A DNA stretch of 64,000 nt from Crambe crambe (GCA_963924555.1 OZ004596.1:2542001-2606000), one strand, 5' to 3'. Shown: positions 1 through 35,166, numbered from the stretch's first letter. Numbers and translations are program-made. The notes: a model not told the origin generated them from the letters alone.

Positions 1-57
1 TTTTCTTCTCTTCCTCCCGTGCGGTACGTGAGAGAGGAAGGCCTGGGAACGAGGCTA
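1..57. mobile_element. Right end of a Mutator-like MITE (cut by window edge)
   Basis: The first 57 bases end in the inverted form of the terminus TAGCCTCGTTCCCAGGCC that flanks six other elements in this window (4353, 5329, 11595, 43887, 50751, 61263). They closely match the right end of the copy at 11595-12219, including the pyrimidine-rich stretch before the terminus. The left end and its target duplication lie outside the window. Confidence 0.75.
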
Positions 58-140
58 GTTTCGATGTAGTCTTGCGAGACTAGTTTCGATGTGCGCGACA
101 CGACATCAGGTGATATTCTATAGGCCAGAGCTGCAGAATA

Positions 141-1186
141 ATGTTGCACTTTAAGAACTTGGCTCAAGTTAAGGGATTTAGTCGTGACGTTAACTACACT
201 GGTATTATTCTCGACAACTGGAATGACCCATTCAATCTGATCCCAGTGGTACTTACTATACTGTGTTTGCTGAATGGGTTGCCCCGTGGCTTCCAAGCGT
301 GGTGGGTTTTGGCTAATGCGGTCATCTTTCATCCAATGGATTTGTATGCTAGTTTTTTTGTTGTTTTGTCATTTTTTGTTGTAGTTTGTTATTTTAATAG
401 TCTTTTCTTCACTGCAGTATTGTGGGTACATTTGGTAGAGGACCCAAGTACTTATCAGACGAATATGCTGTGATGGACACACGTTATTGGCCCCTGGATG
501 AACCAGTTGTAGCTTGGATCTCCTATACAGAGATAGTAGTCATGCTTCCCATGTGCTTTGTATGGTAATTGCTTGCATGGCTCAGTCTAGTAAAACTAGT
601 TCACTGTAGCCACAACTATGTAACTCCAGGTACATGATATACCCTTGAGTCACAAAAATAATGTTACAGCTACTTTGATAAAATTATATTTCTATGTTCA
701 GGTATCGTGGAGTGGTACAAAAGAAATGGTACCGTCACTTCTTTGCCTTACTTGCATCAACTTTCCAGATGATGGGTTGTATAATGTATCTTGGCACTGA
801 ATGGCATGTGCATTTCAAGCATCTTCCAACTCATGTAAGTGTAATGCTTTCTATCCCTGGCATAAGAGAGCCTATGACTGCCCTTGTGTCCCATTGCATA
901 ATTCATCCCTGAAATGCACAATCAGAACTTTCAGTCCACTGAGTGTCTTGAAGTGCTCTAATGTGCCCAGCAAAATGACTGAACAGATAATGAAAATGAA
1001 TTATCTTTTCAAATGCAGGACTGGCATTTTCCACCAACATTCAATAGTTATCTGAAGCTAAAGTACTTTTGGCTAATTTTTGTTGGTTGCAACTTGGTGT
1101 GGATTCTTGTGCCTCTGTACATCTACTGCTATACATTCAGGGAAATGTCAAGACATATGAAGAGAAGCACAGCCAAACACGAGTAA
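141..1186 (+). CDS. EBP: EBP-like sterol delta8-delta7 isomerase (EXPERA domain)
   Basis: Four exons: 141-343, 418-564, 702-834, 1019-1186, giving about 216 residues (human EBP has 230). EBP isomerises the sterol double bond from C8 to C7 in the endoplasmic reticulum membrane. The spliced product has several hydrophobic segments and EXPERA-family motifs: MDTRYWPLDEP matches the GDSRY region, MYLGTEWHVHF matches YFLTEHRDGF, and CNLVWILVP matches the family NALWLVLP block with its Asn and Trp. A TGA at 111-113 lies in frame upstream, so ATG 141 is the first possible start unless an exon lies further up. A histidine is kept in FHPMDF, but the acidic residue four positions later in mammals is not aligned, and a threonine of the active-site helix appears as valine. 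AATAAA lies at 1383-1388. TMEM97/EBPL relatives are the main alternative. Confidence 0.8.
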
Positions 1187-1446
1187 TTTCCACAACAATT
1201 TTTAGCCACATAAATTATAAGGAAGATAATATTGCTCTTACTTTTTTAATGGTCCCATCATTTTTTTTGTTTTTTGTTTTTTGTATATATTATGTTAGTG
1301 AGTAAAAGACTAGTATAGATTTTGGTGCACAAAACTAACATTTCACTCATTGAAAATGTTTGTATTCTTCGAAAAAGACCTTGAATAAACTACTATGACA
1401 AGTATTACCTGTCTGTCATTGAGCATAAAAAGAATGTGAATAACTG

Positions 1447-4400
1447 TTATAGAGGTGAAGCTTCTCTGATGACGTTAGATTCAATATGAAAGAGTATTTC
1501 AGACATGGTTTGTTCCATAGCATTAACTTCAGCAGCTTCTGACATCTAGAAAAATAGCATTAATGTCCCAGCATTACAAAATTATCGACAATGCACTGGC
1601 TAGGACTCACAGGTCTATACTTGACATCACTGGGAGGAAATTTGAAGACAGGTCCCATATTTGCAGTTACCTACATGAATAAACATAACACCAGCTACTA
1701 CATTATTATTGGCAACATACAGTGGCTGCTTTATAGAATGAAAGGGCTGGATAGTATCGTCCTGCATAAATGTCACTCCAAGCTGTTCCCTAAAATAACA
1801 GCATGACTCTATTACTATAATGATGGTTATGTCGTACTTACCTTAGATACTCCGTTCTTATACAGTATTATCTGCAGTCAAAATAATTCTCTTTTGAATT
1901 CATCTTGATTATTGAAGTGTACTAACCTTGCTGCCTGACAGTGGCTTGAGTGTCTAGAGAAAAAGAAGGGAGAGGGAACAGCATGTTACTAATTACATAG
2001 GAGTTACACAAATTCCTTTGAACATTGCTGAAACTAGTACAATAATTACTACTCTCTAATGATGGTTCACCATGCATGTCATGAAAGATAATTAAGGTAC
2101 TAGGGACAGGACCTGAAAAAGAGGGAATGTATGTACTAGTACTTTAACACATACCTTTTCAACTTCTTCAACTGGTTCATCTTTCTCTTCAAAGTAGAAA
2201 AAATTCTTGAATTTAATTAGTACCTGATACAATGATAATGGTGTAAGTAACAGTTTATTTGTTCTACATTAACTATACCTTATCTTTATGCGTGGGTGGT
2301 AGATTTATTTCTGAGTGTGAATATAAACATGGCAATGACTATATATAAAGCTATATTACAGGAGTTCTACTCTGAGATTAAATTAGAGGTAACGTACTTG
2401 ACTTGTGAGGAAGTATGATCAAAAAGCCCACAGTGTCACCAGTATTGTACCCATCACTAAAAATATAATGCATAAAAATTAATCATACAAGTTGGTCAGA
2501 TTTTATGAATGTCCTTCCTTGGCAACCGTCAGCCAGTCACCTGACATTTAAACTTACGCATATTTGCGCTAAAGCATGTCAAGGTCACAGACCACTGTAT
2601 TTGCTATTATGAGCCCTGGGAGAACAATAGAGAACACGCACCTGTAGTGCTTTCCATGGCTTTGGTGAAACTTGGTACCAAATTTTGACCTCCATGAGTA
2701 ACTCAGTTTATCATAACCACAAGGAGCCTGTAGATTACCTGCACCCACAAAATAGGTGACATCAATAACAGTTTCCAGTAGCAACTTACCCAAGCTTTGA
2801 GACCAGCCTAGCCTTACAGCACTTTCTCCAACTGAATCAAGGTCATCAATGTGAACCTGCAAAATTATCAGTGACTACATTAAGTACCATAATCCCGACA
2901 GTTTGAACCAAATCAAAAAGAGAGGAAGTAATCATGACCGGACCATAATCTATTCAACACACCTCGTAGTACCAAGAGCCACAAGACACACCTACAAAAG
3001 AAACAAATCTGTTCACACTTAATACACTTTTAGGTTACTTTTACAACAATTTCTCACCGTGATTGGCCCGGATCATGCAATACCCTTTCTCTCCAGTCAC
3101 TGTCAATCGATTCTCAGCCACTTTCAGCTGTGGAGCTGCAATATTATATATTACACGTGTCACATATTACACTGCAGTATACTTATAAGTGCAGGGTAGC
3201 TATACAACAAGCCTTCTACTATTCCTATGGCTGAGCCTCCAAAAGTGGGCATGGTCATGTCAAAAAAATTTTCCAGACAACTGCCCCCCCCCCTTGCTTA
3301 GCCTTCATTTCGCCCCCCTTGAGTATACCTTGGGTATAATCCTGAAAGAAACCCTGAAGTGTACATGTGGAAGGTTCACATTATAGCAAAATTTAATGAT
3401 ACATCCTGGTAATTGGGAATCTATAATATTATTAGTGTCTACCATAAAGACTACTAACCTCTGTCATGAAGAGCCAGTAGCACCTCAGTGGGCATGTAGG
3501 GGCGATACAACTCTGGAGGGATAGCTCGTCCAGCCATCTCCTCTGGATCCATCTCTACAGTGGCATGGGGATCTTTTTCAGCCAGAATGTAGCGATAGCC
3601 ATCCTGCAATATAACTATGTGTAAATACCAACCTTGCATGTTGCTCAGTGCACATTATTTAGAAGAATAATAAAGGTTGTGTTAAAAACTAACTTGTTAT
3701 GTAAACCTTGGCACTCTTATTATGTTTGGGAAAATTTCATCCCTCTTGTACTGGAATCTTTTTTGAAAATTAAAAATATGTATTATATATAGGTATTCTT
3801 GTTGTTCAATGCTTTCAAACTGTCATTTTCATACATAGCTTGATTGAAGTTTGTGTACTGGATTCTTTCATTGTTTGAAAGCCTCAAAGTCTTAGTTCTG
3901 AGATTCTCCTTCACCATGGCTGGCACTTCAAACAATCACTAGTTCGTGTACACTGCAATCTCTGTTGCTGTCTTTTAGTCAGTTCTCTGCATGTCATAAT
4001 GGGCTTGATTTGTTGGCAAAGACAGCACTCTCTTCACGGTGTAGAGTTACTGCGCTGTGAGCCTGAGCCTGTCTGTTTGTCCTTAGTACTGTAGAGAGCT
4101 TGTGTAGACTAGCTAGCTAGCTCTTCAGCACTCGATACACATCATCGTGCATCATTGCACGGGATACTAATAAGTACCATAGTCACCTTCGACAATGTGC
4201 CTTGGCACTCCAGTGCTGAGGCAAAAAAGGATGCCACAGGAGGAACTTGATTCACTCACTTTGTTGTAGGGATGTTCCAAGGGATATCCATGAGAAAGAC
4301 CTCTGCTGGCTACTTCTCTTTCCCTACATGATAATCATACATCATGTATACATAGCCTCATTCCCAAGCCCTCTTTCTTAAATTATGATTGTGGAGGGCC

Positions 4401-7400
4401 TGGTACATGAAAATTTCATAGAAACCCATAGCATGGGTGTGTCCAAGGAAACACAATCCCATCGCATATGTCACCATGATGAATTGGTGCTATGACCACG
4501 CACAAGCACATAAGAAAAAAGAGGCGTTGAGCTGCCACTGAATTCGAGTGTTGCTACACTTTGCTAGCCTAGCAGTAGATAGTATTGGAGCTGCTTATCG
4601 TTAGCTAGTAAAATATCAAGTATTCTAGATTTTGTTCATCCTTTAGGCTTAGCTGGATCATAGATAGATCGGCCTCAGAATTCTTGATGAGTGTTAGCAA
4701 GTCTTTGGTTGTATGGCCATAGTGAATTGGTCATTTTGTTGTAGCGAAACAGCAAAAGTTCTTCTGAACACCTGGTGTCTTAGGTCGATCCTGTAGTCGC
4801 TCCAGTCCATAACCCAAATGCATGGGCAGGGTCATAATGCTCTCGTGCACTGCCCACGCCCAACAAGACAGTTCTACCCCGGTTCTATCCCCCCCATGAC
4901 TTCGCATACCAGGCCCTCCACAATCATAATTAAAAAGAGGGAATGGGGGACGAGGCTAATGTATAACTACTATTGAGTAATGTAATTATGCAAATTATGC
5001 ATGAACATACCCTCTCACTCTCTTGGGAGCCGTGGCAAAAGGATTGGTGTCCACAGCTTTCCTTTTCAACTTTCCCACACCCTTTGTAGGCACAGTTTTG
5101 CTCTCATAACGCCTGGGACTGATGGTGGAGAGGTCCTGTGCGTGTGCACATACACACCACACGGGCACATCAAACATTATATCTTTATCTCCATCCACTA
5201 ACCTGGTCCACCAATCCAAACTCATCACACCCATCCTTGTGCTCACAGAAGATCCTGGTCTCTGTGGACTAACAATTAATGTTTGTGGTTTCAAATAAGT
5301 CATTGTTTCCCCTTTGCATAATCTAAAATAGCCTCGTTCCCAGGCCCATTAAAATAGAGCCTGATTGCACATGTGCAAGATTAAGTCGTCATAATGATCG
5401 ACAGCCACATGGGTATTATGACGTAGTAAATCAATACTGACACAGCAGGCTTGTCGAGATAATCCCTCTACCTAGACATGAACAGGGCTTCAGGATCACA
5501 AAGAAGACACTGTAAGTGAAAAAAGGCTCGAGTCTGAAGCAAGAGATACCGCTCTGAGATGAGATGATCATGCCTCTCTTTCTAAGAGTTTCAACCTGGT
5601 CAGCGATCAGAAAAGCAAGCCAGCCAGGAAGGGAAGCACTTGGTGGCACAGACTCTTCCCGATGTCTTCACGAGACTACCTGTGGGGAGACACACACAAA
5701 GACATCTCTACCCTCGTAAATGGTTGAATGGCCAGGTGCTGCTCTTCTTTCAAAGCAAGAATGAACCAAACTTCTCCAAAAAATTACCACACCCATTATT
5801 CTTACATAGATACGGATGATATTATGATGTAACATGGGAATGCCGGGGCATTTTAGCGCATGCACAATCAGTGTATACCAGACCCTATTTTTTCCCCTCA
5901 CCCTGAAAAAAAAAAAAAAAAGGCCTGGGAACAAGGCTAAATCTGAAAGAGCTCATCACCATTTTTGTGGCCAAATTATTTCTCCAGTTTCCTGTCTTGC
6001 TCCTCTTGGTACAGATATTGTCCCAGTGTTCCCACACAAATGGAATGATCTCCTGCAAGAACGACACATGCACTTTGTGAAACTGTAAATTGTCTAACAA
6101 TTTCAAAATGCTTTATTTGGGGGTCTTCTGGTACACTGACAGTATGTAGCATTCACTGTAGCGAGTGAGGTAATAGTTCCCACCATGCTTCTTGAGTCTA
6201 CGTTCAGACTCTTTTCCACTGATATTTGGTGGTAGCTTGCATACTATTTTGTGCATCAATTCACCTCTTGAAGCACACATACCTCACAGATAATATTAAC
6301 CAGGACACTTCGCTAAACTTTAATGTCTGCATTGAGATCAGTAGTCTATGGGTGTTGAAGGTTCACACCTTCTACTTCTGACCCACCTACCTCTTCAAGT
6401 GAAAAGAAAGTCCTGGGCTTATTGCACTGGATGCTCCTGGCAGTCAAATTTGCCAGGGCTGTGATACCCACTTGAATGAAACCTACGAAGATTTCAAGAT
6501 AAGTTCCCACATAAACCAACACCATAGCTAAGCTGAGTTAGCCACCCCATGCTTAAAGCTAACATGGCTGAGTTAGCCACCCCATGCTTAAAGCTAACAT
6601 GAAAACTGCATATCCATAATGTCATATAGAAACGAAAGATGGAAAAGAAAAGAAAATACACACCAAGTAGAACTCTACAGATTTATTCTACTGTCATACT
6701 AAAGCCAAAAATCTTGCAGTTCTCTCGGCATGTAGTAGTCCAATATCATTTGGTGTTATATTTCCTCTTTGTAATATCTTATTACACAAGTCAGAGTGGT
6801 TATTTCAGCCGTATTTTCATGAGTCGAAGGTGATTGAGTGAAAATACAGCCTACGAGTGAAATGACTCGCCATATTCCACGAGTATAATAAATGATGATT
6901 TATTCTATACTTAATTTTTTTGTGTATTACATAGATGTTGACTTGAAGTTGTAAGTGGCTAGGTAGCTGCATTCAAAGAAAGCTGTTAATACCACAAAGG
7001 ACTTAGATAAGCCTAGTGCCTACTGCATTGTAACTATATCAGTATAGAATAGATCTTAATTTGCATACACGTCATTGTTGGTTTTCTTCTCTACGGTTCT
7101 CTTTGCCATCCTAGCACAAGGTAAGTTTCCACAATATTCAGTAGAAGCCGTTTTTTCTTGCACCAAGTACTAATTATCTCATCTCACTGCTGCTTGCTAG
7201 ATATGCACATGCGCATCATACCATGCATAGTCACCTCCAGCACTGTGCTTCGGCAAGAACCTCAAAAAAGAGGAGAACCTCGTATGGGATCCCACTTATG
7301 GGATCACACTTTCAACAACAAAAAAGGAAAATGCATGTCAGAACTTACTTGCAGGTCTCTTGCTGATGGACTCCCCACCACAATTGGCACAGCAGTACTC

Positions 7401-7651
7401 ATAGTTGGTCATATATGGGATGTAGGCACTATGATTGGTGAAATAGCACTCACAGACTAGACTACTAACTACTGGATGCACAAAAAATACATCAAAGTCT
7501 GCACAGTTTAAGTTATGGAATGCGATCTATACTCTACAAAACCCACATGGCTAAGGAATTATGATGCGCATTAAATTGAAAATTGAGCAAGCACTTACTC
7601 CAGGGATATTTCCACCTCTTGGTTTGAAAACCAGTTGCTACAAGTGAAACA
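1447..7651 (-). CDS. ASH2L: ASH2L, core subunit of COMPASS/MLL histone H3K4 methyltransferase (5' exon not resolved)
   Basis: ASH2L is a core nuclear subunit that stimulates MLL/SET1 H3K4 methylation. Twenty exons read on the minus strand: 7599-7651, 7349-7428, 6391-6482, 5960-6052, 5203-5268, 5011-5135, 4260-4323, 3459-3603, 3058-3135, 2963-2991, 2790-2856, 2642-2738, 2398-2456, 2279-2310, 2155-2223, 1927-1953, 1842-1871, 1721-1789, 1611-1670, 1447-1545. Phases agree throughout and the total is 1434 nt (477 residues plus stop). Order: atypical zinc finger (CFTCSNWF, then [11 protein letters not shown]), winged helix ([17 protein letters not shown]), linker with [20 protein letters not shown], then the SPRY domain ([64 protein letters not shown]) and an SDI-type tail ending [13 protein letters not shown]. 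Several exons are tiny (27-32 nt). The first exon, carrying the start codon, must lie above 7651 and I could not place it. Introns hold two MITEs (4353, 5329). Confidence 0.95.
4353..4958. mobile_element. Mutator-like MITE, 606 bp, in an ASH2L intron
   Basis: Ends are tagcctcattcccaagcc and its inverted counterpart closing in gaggcta. An internal arm around attatgattgtggagggcct is mirrored near the right end. The 9 bases before the element (atgtataca) and after it (atgtataac) share seven positions, fitting a decayed 9-bp duplication. No coding capacity seen. Confidence 0.75.
5329..5939. mobile_element. Mutator-like MITE, 611 bp, in an ASH2L intron
   Basis: Termini tagcctcgttcccaggcc and ggcctgggaacaaggcta. 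Flanks aatctaaaa (left) and aatctgaaa (right) are a 9-bp target duplication with one mismatch. It fills most of the ASH2L intron between the exons at 5203-5268 and 5960-6052, which explains why no coding sequence is found there. An A-rich tract sits just inside the right end. Confidence 0.85.
6532..6601. repeat. 35-bp tandem repeat, two copies, in an ASH2L intron
   Basis: Two perfect adjacent copies of a 35-base unit beginning gctgagttagccacccc and ending gctaacatg. Confidence 0.9.
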
Positions 7652-8123
7652 CTGTATTTGAAAAACGTTCTCCATCAATACTAAAATCTCACCACCCCAG
7701 CCGATAACCAATAGCTGTCAATACTCTCTATCTATGATTATACGGAGGTGAATTTCCCAGCTGACCTGGAAAAATTCAAGTGTTATACGGACAAGTATCC
7801 CAAGCTATTCCAGGAAACTGTGGGTTTCATGACGTAATCAGTGGGTGTGGAATTCATAATTTCAAGTTTTTACTAGCTGTCGGCCTGTGATTTTGCCTAG
7901 CTAGGGTTTGATAAGTGGCATCAGCTTAGGCTTTAAGTATCAGATCTTTGCCATGATTGTCAAATCGACAAGAATTTTTCAAAATTAAGCTTCAGGTTTG
8001 AATCCTAGGGGTACTTTTGCCTCTGGCAATTGTAAGTTATAGTTAAGGTAGCTAGCTGCTAGCTAGGTACCTGTCCTGTTGATCAGATTTGTTATATTAA
8101 CCTGCCTTTTATAGGAGGTGGCC
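7652..8123. promoter_or_regulatory. Divergent ASH2L / MED13 promoter region
   Basis: ASH2L runs left and MED13 runs right from this 0.5-kb gap, so their promoters must lie here or overlap. A likely non-coding first MED13 exon ends near 8031 (donor gtaagt), with its acceptor at ttttatag just before 8116; the MED13 ATG follows at 8124. The unresolved ASH2L start exon should be here too. No clear TATA box was identified. Confidence 0.55.
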
Positions 8124-24381
<16,258 letters not shown>

Positions 24382-24826
24382 TAGCTATAAACACAGCCTT
24401 TCTAAAGACTATAATATTGACAATTTTATAATTATTATTCAAAAGGGTACATTACAAGCTTTTTTGTTTTTGTTTTTTGTAATACTGGTATTTTTTTGTT
24501 GTTATTCTGCAAAGTGTGTTGGACCCATACCAGTATAAGAGACCAACACACACCCTATGACATGTCATCTGCCATTATTAATGTATCAAAGATTATCGTA
24601 TATTCAACAGAAGTTTATTTTTTGTTTGTTTGTACTTTGTATGCGTAATTTATTGTCTTTTCTGGTTCCAAAAACTAGTCTGAATTATTATTTTTTAGCA
24701 TTATCACATGATCAACAGGAAGAACTCTGGTTTCACATTCAAAATTAAATTATCCCCACTTTACATATGGTATGGCCTGGATCAGCACAGTAGTAGAAAA
24801 CAACAAAATAAACTATCTTTATTATT
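24382..24826. other. Intergenic: MED13 3' end meeting AKR7 copy A 3' end
   Basis: Convergent 3' region of 445 bp. It contains T-rich stretches and a short inverted repeat (tactggta near 24483, taccagta near 24529). On the minus strand an AATAAA signal (plus TTTATT) lies just past the AKR7 stop codon, around 24815-24822. No gene seen. Confidence 0.6.
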
Positions 24827-26576
<1,750 letters not shown>

Positions 26577-26681
26577 ATCGGAACAGAAGTGAAAATACAC
26601 TTTTGTCGATTTCTAAGTGGGCGTGGCTATTTTCTAAGTATTATATTTCGCGCGATAGGCATAACAGCAAAAAATTAATGA

Positions 26682-28823
<2,142 letters not shown>

Positions 28824-29034
28824 GTTGCAGTGCTGCGCTGATAGTGTATGGTACAGTTAGTTACTAGCTAGCTAGAGTTGGATAGGCATATCGCATATAT
28901 AAGTCTGGCGTAGCGGCGACCCTTACCAACCTTGGTAAGGGTCGCCGCTAACCTCGCCGCGCCGCGATAGGCTAGACTAGATAGAAGCTTTACAAGCCCT
29001 GATCGGAGCAGCTGGTTGTGTTGAGTGTATACTC
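28824..29034. promoter_or_regulatory. Divergent promoter region between AKR7 copy B and RFESD-like gene
   Basis: Only 211 bp separate the two start codons, which point away from each other. The middle holds a perfect palindrome with 19-bp arms (28911-28929 and 28932-28950, two-base spacer) followed by GC-rich sequence (ctcgccgcgccgcgatagg), unlike the AT-rich surroundings. A shared promoter is inferred from spacing. Confidence 0.6.
28911..28950. repeat. Perfect palindrome, 19-bp arms, 2-bp centre
   Basis: Left arm starts tagcggcgacccttaccaa and the right arm is its exact reverse complement; the centre is CC. It could be a dimeric transcription-factor site, a cruciform, or a hairpin at the start of either transcript. 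Confidence 0.95.
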
Positions 29035-32328
<3,294 letters not shown>

Positions 32329-33782
32329 GGCATTTTTACATGATTTTACTCTGTTACATAATATTTATGTTGATTTGGAGGTAAATAAAATTGAGTGGTA
32401 ATTAATTTTTGTTTATGAGGACTAGCAGGCTTTTCTCCCCAGCTACTTCATAATGCAAGTCGGTGACATTGTTACACTTACCCCCTCAATGATACTTGGA
32501 ATCTATAGTTGGGTACTATAGATGATCCATTCCATTTAAAGATCTGTGTTCACCATGTTCTGGTGTATCAATAAATCTCATCTGGACAGCCTCAGAGCCA
32601 ATAGTCCTACTCCTGAGCTTCTGCATATTTTTCTTTAATAGGAAATTCTTTTAGTGCTGTTATGTATAGGTTATTGTACAAAGTTGAGGGGTTCACTGAT
32701 TTAGGAACCCCTTTTTCATCTACACCCCTGATACCACAAGAATTTACCAGTTACACCACCTCCTTTTGAAGTTCCAATGAGCATACTGTGATGGTACTCA
32801 AAACCAATAACCTGTAGTGATGGCAATTTACACCACCTACCCTATCCCCACAACAGAACCATATTTGTGCATGTACACTATACTGGGGCTAGGGCACATG
32901 GCATGATATACTCAGTGAGTTCCAAACAGAAACGGAGCAGCATGTACCAACTATTCACGGTAACTAGGCCCACAGTAATTTGTTTCTTGCACTTGATAAA
33001 TTTGCGGAGGCAAAATTGACGCCATGTCAGTGCCTCCAATCTGTGAACTTATAAAGTGAAGTACTTACCATGAATTTTCAGCCATTTTAATAAGTAACCC
33101 CTTACCTTACCTGTACCCAAACTCAAAGTTCTGCCATCCAGCATTACTTCTAGTAGAAAAATACACTGTTTTGTAAAGGCATCAACCCTTTACCTATTTT
33201 TCTTGAAAAGGAGGCAAAGTGTCGCATTATATTGCTATGTATGTGTATATCAGAGAGATAATACTCAGATTGTCCATACTTAGTTTCATAACTCCAAAAT
33301 ATTTCCCTCCTACAGTCAGCAACTCCTAACTTGAAGACAGAACACCTTCAATGTGCTAGGACTCAAATATAAAGAGCAGAAGACAAAGCAGTATCATTTT
33401 ACAGCGACTTCTAAAATCGCCGTTTTTATCTGGTCGTTCATTATCATCATCGTCATCATCAAACAACTTATTTCAGAAATGGTTCATTCAAATGCTATAA
33501 TTTTTATACCACACTACTCAAAAATGACTGCACTATAATCCTTTGCCTTTAACTCGACATGTTCAAAAATAGCACAACATTTTCCAACTTGCTAGCTTTC
33601 AACCTACAATGTGGCAGACATTTTTATGCCCTGCCTCCGTACACATGATTCTTGGACCTTGACCTCATAACTGACTAGCGAATCTGTCATTAGCATTCTC
33701 TCTCGATGCTCAGTGTGTAAACCCTAGGCACTAGTCTGATTCTGAATCAAGCCTTGATGCAATACTAATCAAGTACCATATA
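32329..33782. other. Intergenic, no gene seen
   Basis: After the RFESD polyadenylation signal this 1.45-kb stretch is AT-rich, has stops in all frames and shows no recognisable protein motif, RNA gene or inverted repeat. Confidence 0.6.
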
Positions 33783-34416
33783 ACCAGAAATATTGACGAA
33801 GATTTTAATTTGATGCTTTGGCGGTTTAAGCATCATATCGCCAAAAATAAAACCATCAAAAAGTCTCGCAGTTTAAGTTTGCAATGTGTACGCATGCGCA
33901 TATTGCGTGCATTTATTGCACGTCTTCTGAAGTATATTCTACCAAAGAAGGAGAATCCAGTCCTGAATCCAGTCCCAGCTGATAAAGACGTGTAAAGCTT
34001 GCTGGAGAGAATGTTTGGAAACTGATAGGCCTCCCTGGGGTAGATCAGTGGAGTAGCGCCTTGAACCTGTGATAGCGCAACGAATTGAAGAGCCATCCAT
34101 CACTGTAAAGAAAGAGAGAACAGGTGGCTGAAATTCTTCGAGGTGTCCAACGATTGCAGCCGTCTTAAGAACAGCAACAGCATAAAGATCGCTGTCAGTC
34201 TCTCTCCTACACTCTAATTCTTCCCCAAGAACTGGAGTCATACGCTTTTGTAGGCATGATGGCTCCTCACACAACTCGAAAACTCTAAAGTATCCATGCT
34301 AAATCGATGATTGCTAGCTAGCTAGCTAGCTGTACACAGCACGCATGCGCATTATTTATTTTGCGCGCTTTCGGATTATTTTTACGTATAATATAATTCC
34401 CGTCAATATTTCTGGC
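33783..34416. mobile_element. Short inverted-repeat element enclosing a HIRAN-like fragment
   Basis: A 15-bp terminal repeat, ccagaaatattgacg, at 33784-33798 is matched in inverse at 34401-34415, with TATA directly outside both ends (33779-33782, 34417-34420). It may be a non-autonomous transposon that captured or descends from an element with a HIRAN-like protein. The ends are short, so the boundaries are tentative. Confidence 0.6.
33939..34274 (-). pseudogene. HIRAN-like domain fragment, transposon-associated
   Basis: An open frame of 111 codons reads GEELECRRETDSDLYAVAVL, then KTAAIVGHLE, then RCAITGSRRYSTDLPQGGL. The pattern ECRRE..D.YAVAV....VGH.....C.ITGSRRYS.DLPQGGL is one I associate with HIRAN-like proteins that are abundant and repetitive in cnidarian and sponge genomes. 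It lacks a convincing start, has no exons around it and lies inside an inverted-repeat element, so I read it as a relic. Confidence 0.55.
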
Positions 34417-35095
34417 TATACATACATTGTTGTGAAACCTCCAATGAACTACATAGCTACAATATTATGTGAACTTTAACTTGGATAGCAGGATCACAGC
34501 ATCCGGTTGCCTATAACAAAATAATAGAGCATTACATCAAAAAAGGTGATGAACAAGTAAAGGAAAAAATTATTTATTCTAAATAGCTAAAAGTGTGCAG
34601 TTCAAAAGTTCAGCAACAAGATCACAAACTACAAGCTAACTCCCTTTATATCTCATCTTGGCCTGTCGTGGGAGTGAAGTAGGAATAGTTAGCAGGGTGT
34701 GAAAGTATCTTTGGTCTTGTGATGCTGGTGGAGGGAGCAGTGGTGACGTGCAGTAGGGATGATAATGTGTTATGGTGAAGGAAGTGGTGGCAGGGGGTAC
34801 GTAGATCCATATAAGAAAGTGGCTGGATGATGTTGATATGTGGCCTAGTGTCACATATGTGCATCTTGGAATGTATTTGCTAGTAACTCCAAGGTAAACC
34901 ATTCTCAAAAAACAAGTGAAAAGCCCCTTACTCCATGGATCTTTGGAAGTGAGTGGTAAAATCATTTCAGCCCACTGTGATTGCATGGCTGGACTTGGTG
35001 AATCATGCTCTCATGTGGCATCACTTCTATGGGCCGGGTGCGCATTAGGGATTCCATGACTAATGCAGAAAAAGGCATTCCTAATGGTATAAAGG
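34417..35095. other. Intergenic, holds a foldback-element fragment
   Basis: At 34601-34693 there is a diverged partial copy of the 30868-31132 foldback element (ttcaaaagttcagcaacaag at its left, gtgaagtaggaatagttagc at its right). The rest has no recognisable content. A 116-codon minus-strand frame at 34636-34986 overlaps the fragment and shows no family motif, so I do not call it. Confidence 0.6.
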
Positions 35096-35166
35096 ATGTG
35101 CTCCTATAAAAAGATTTTGTGGGGAAAAAGAGAAGTCTTACAACTCTGCAATCATTGGATTTCAGA

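Noticed and set aside
5431-5934. Minus-strand frames that looked like ASH2L exons
   Set aside because: They lie inside the 5329-5939 MITE; ASH2L phases close without them.
28911-28950. Bacterial-type transcription terminator
   Set aside because: Hairpin sits at two divergent eukaryotic starts with no T run after it; a regulatory palindrome is more likely.
34636-34986. 116-codon minus-strand frame
   Set aside because: Overlaps a foldback-element fragment and shows no family motif or splice context.
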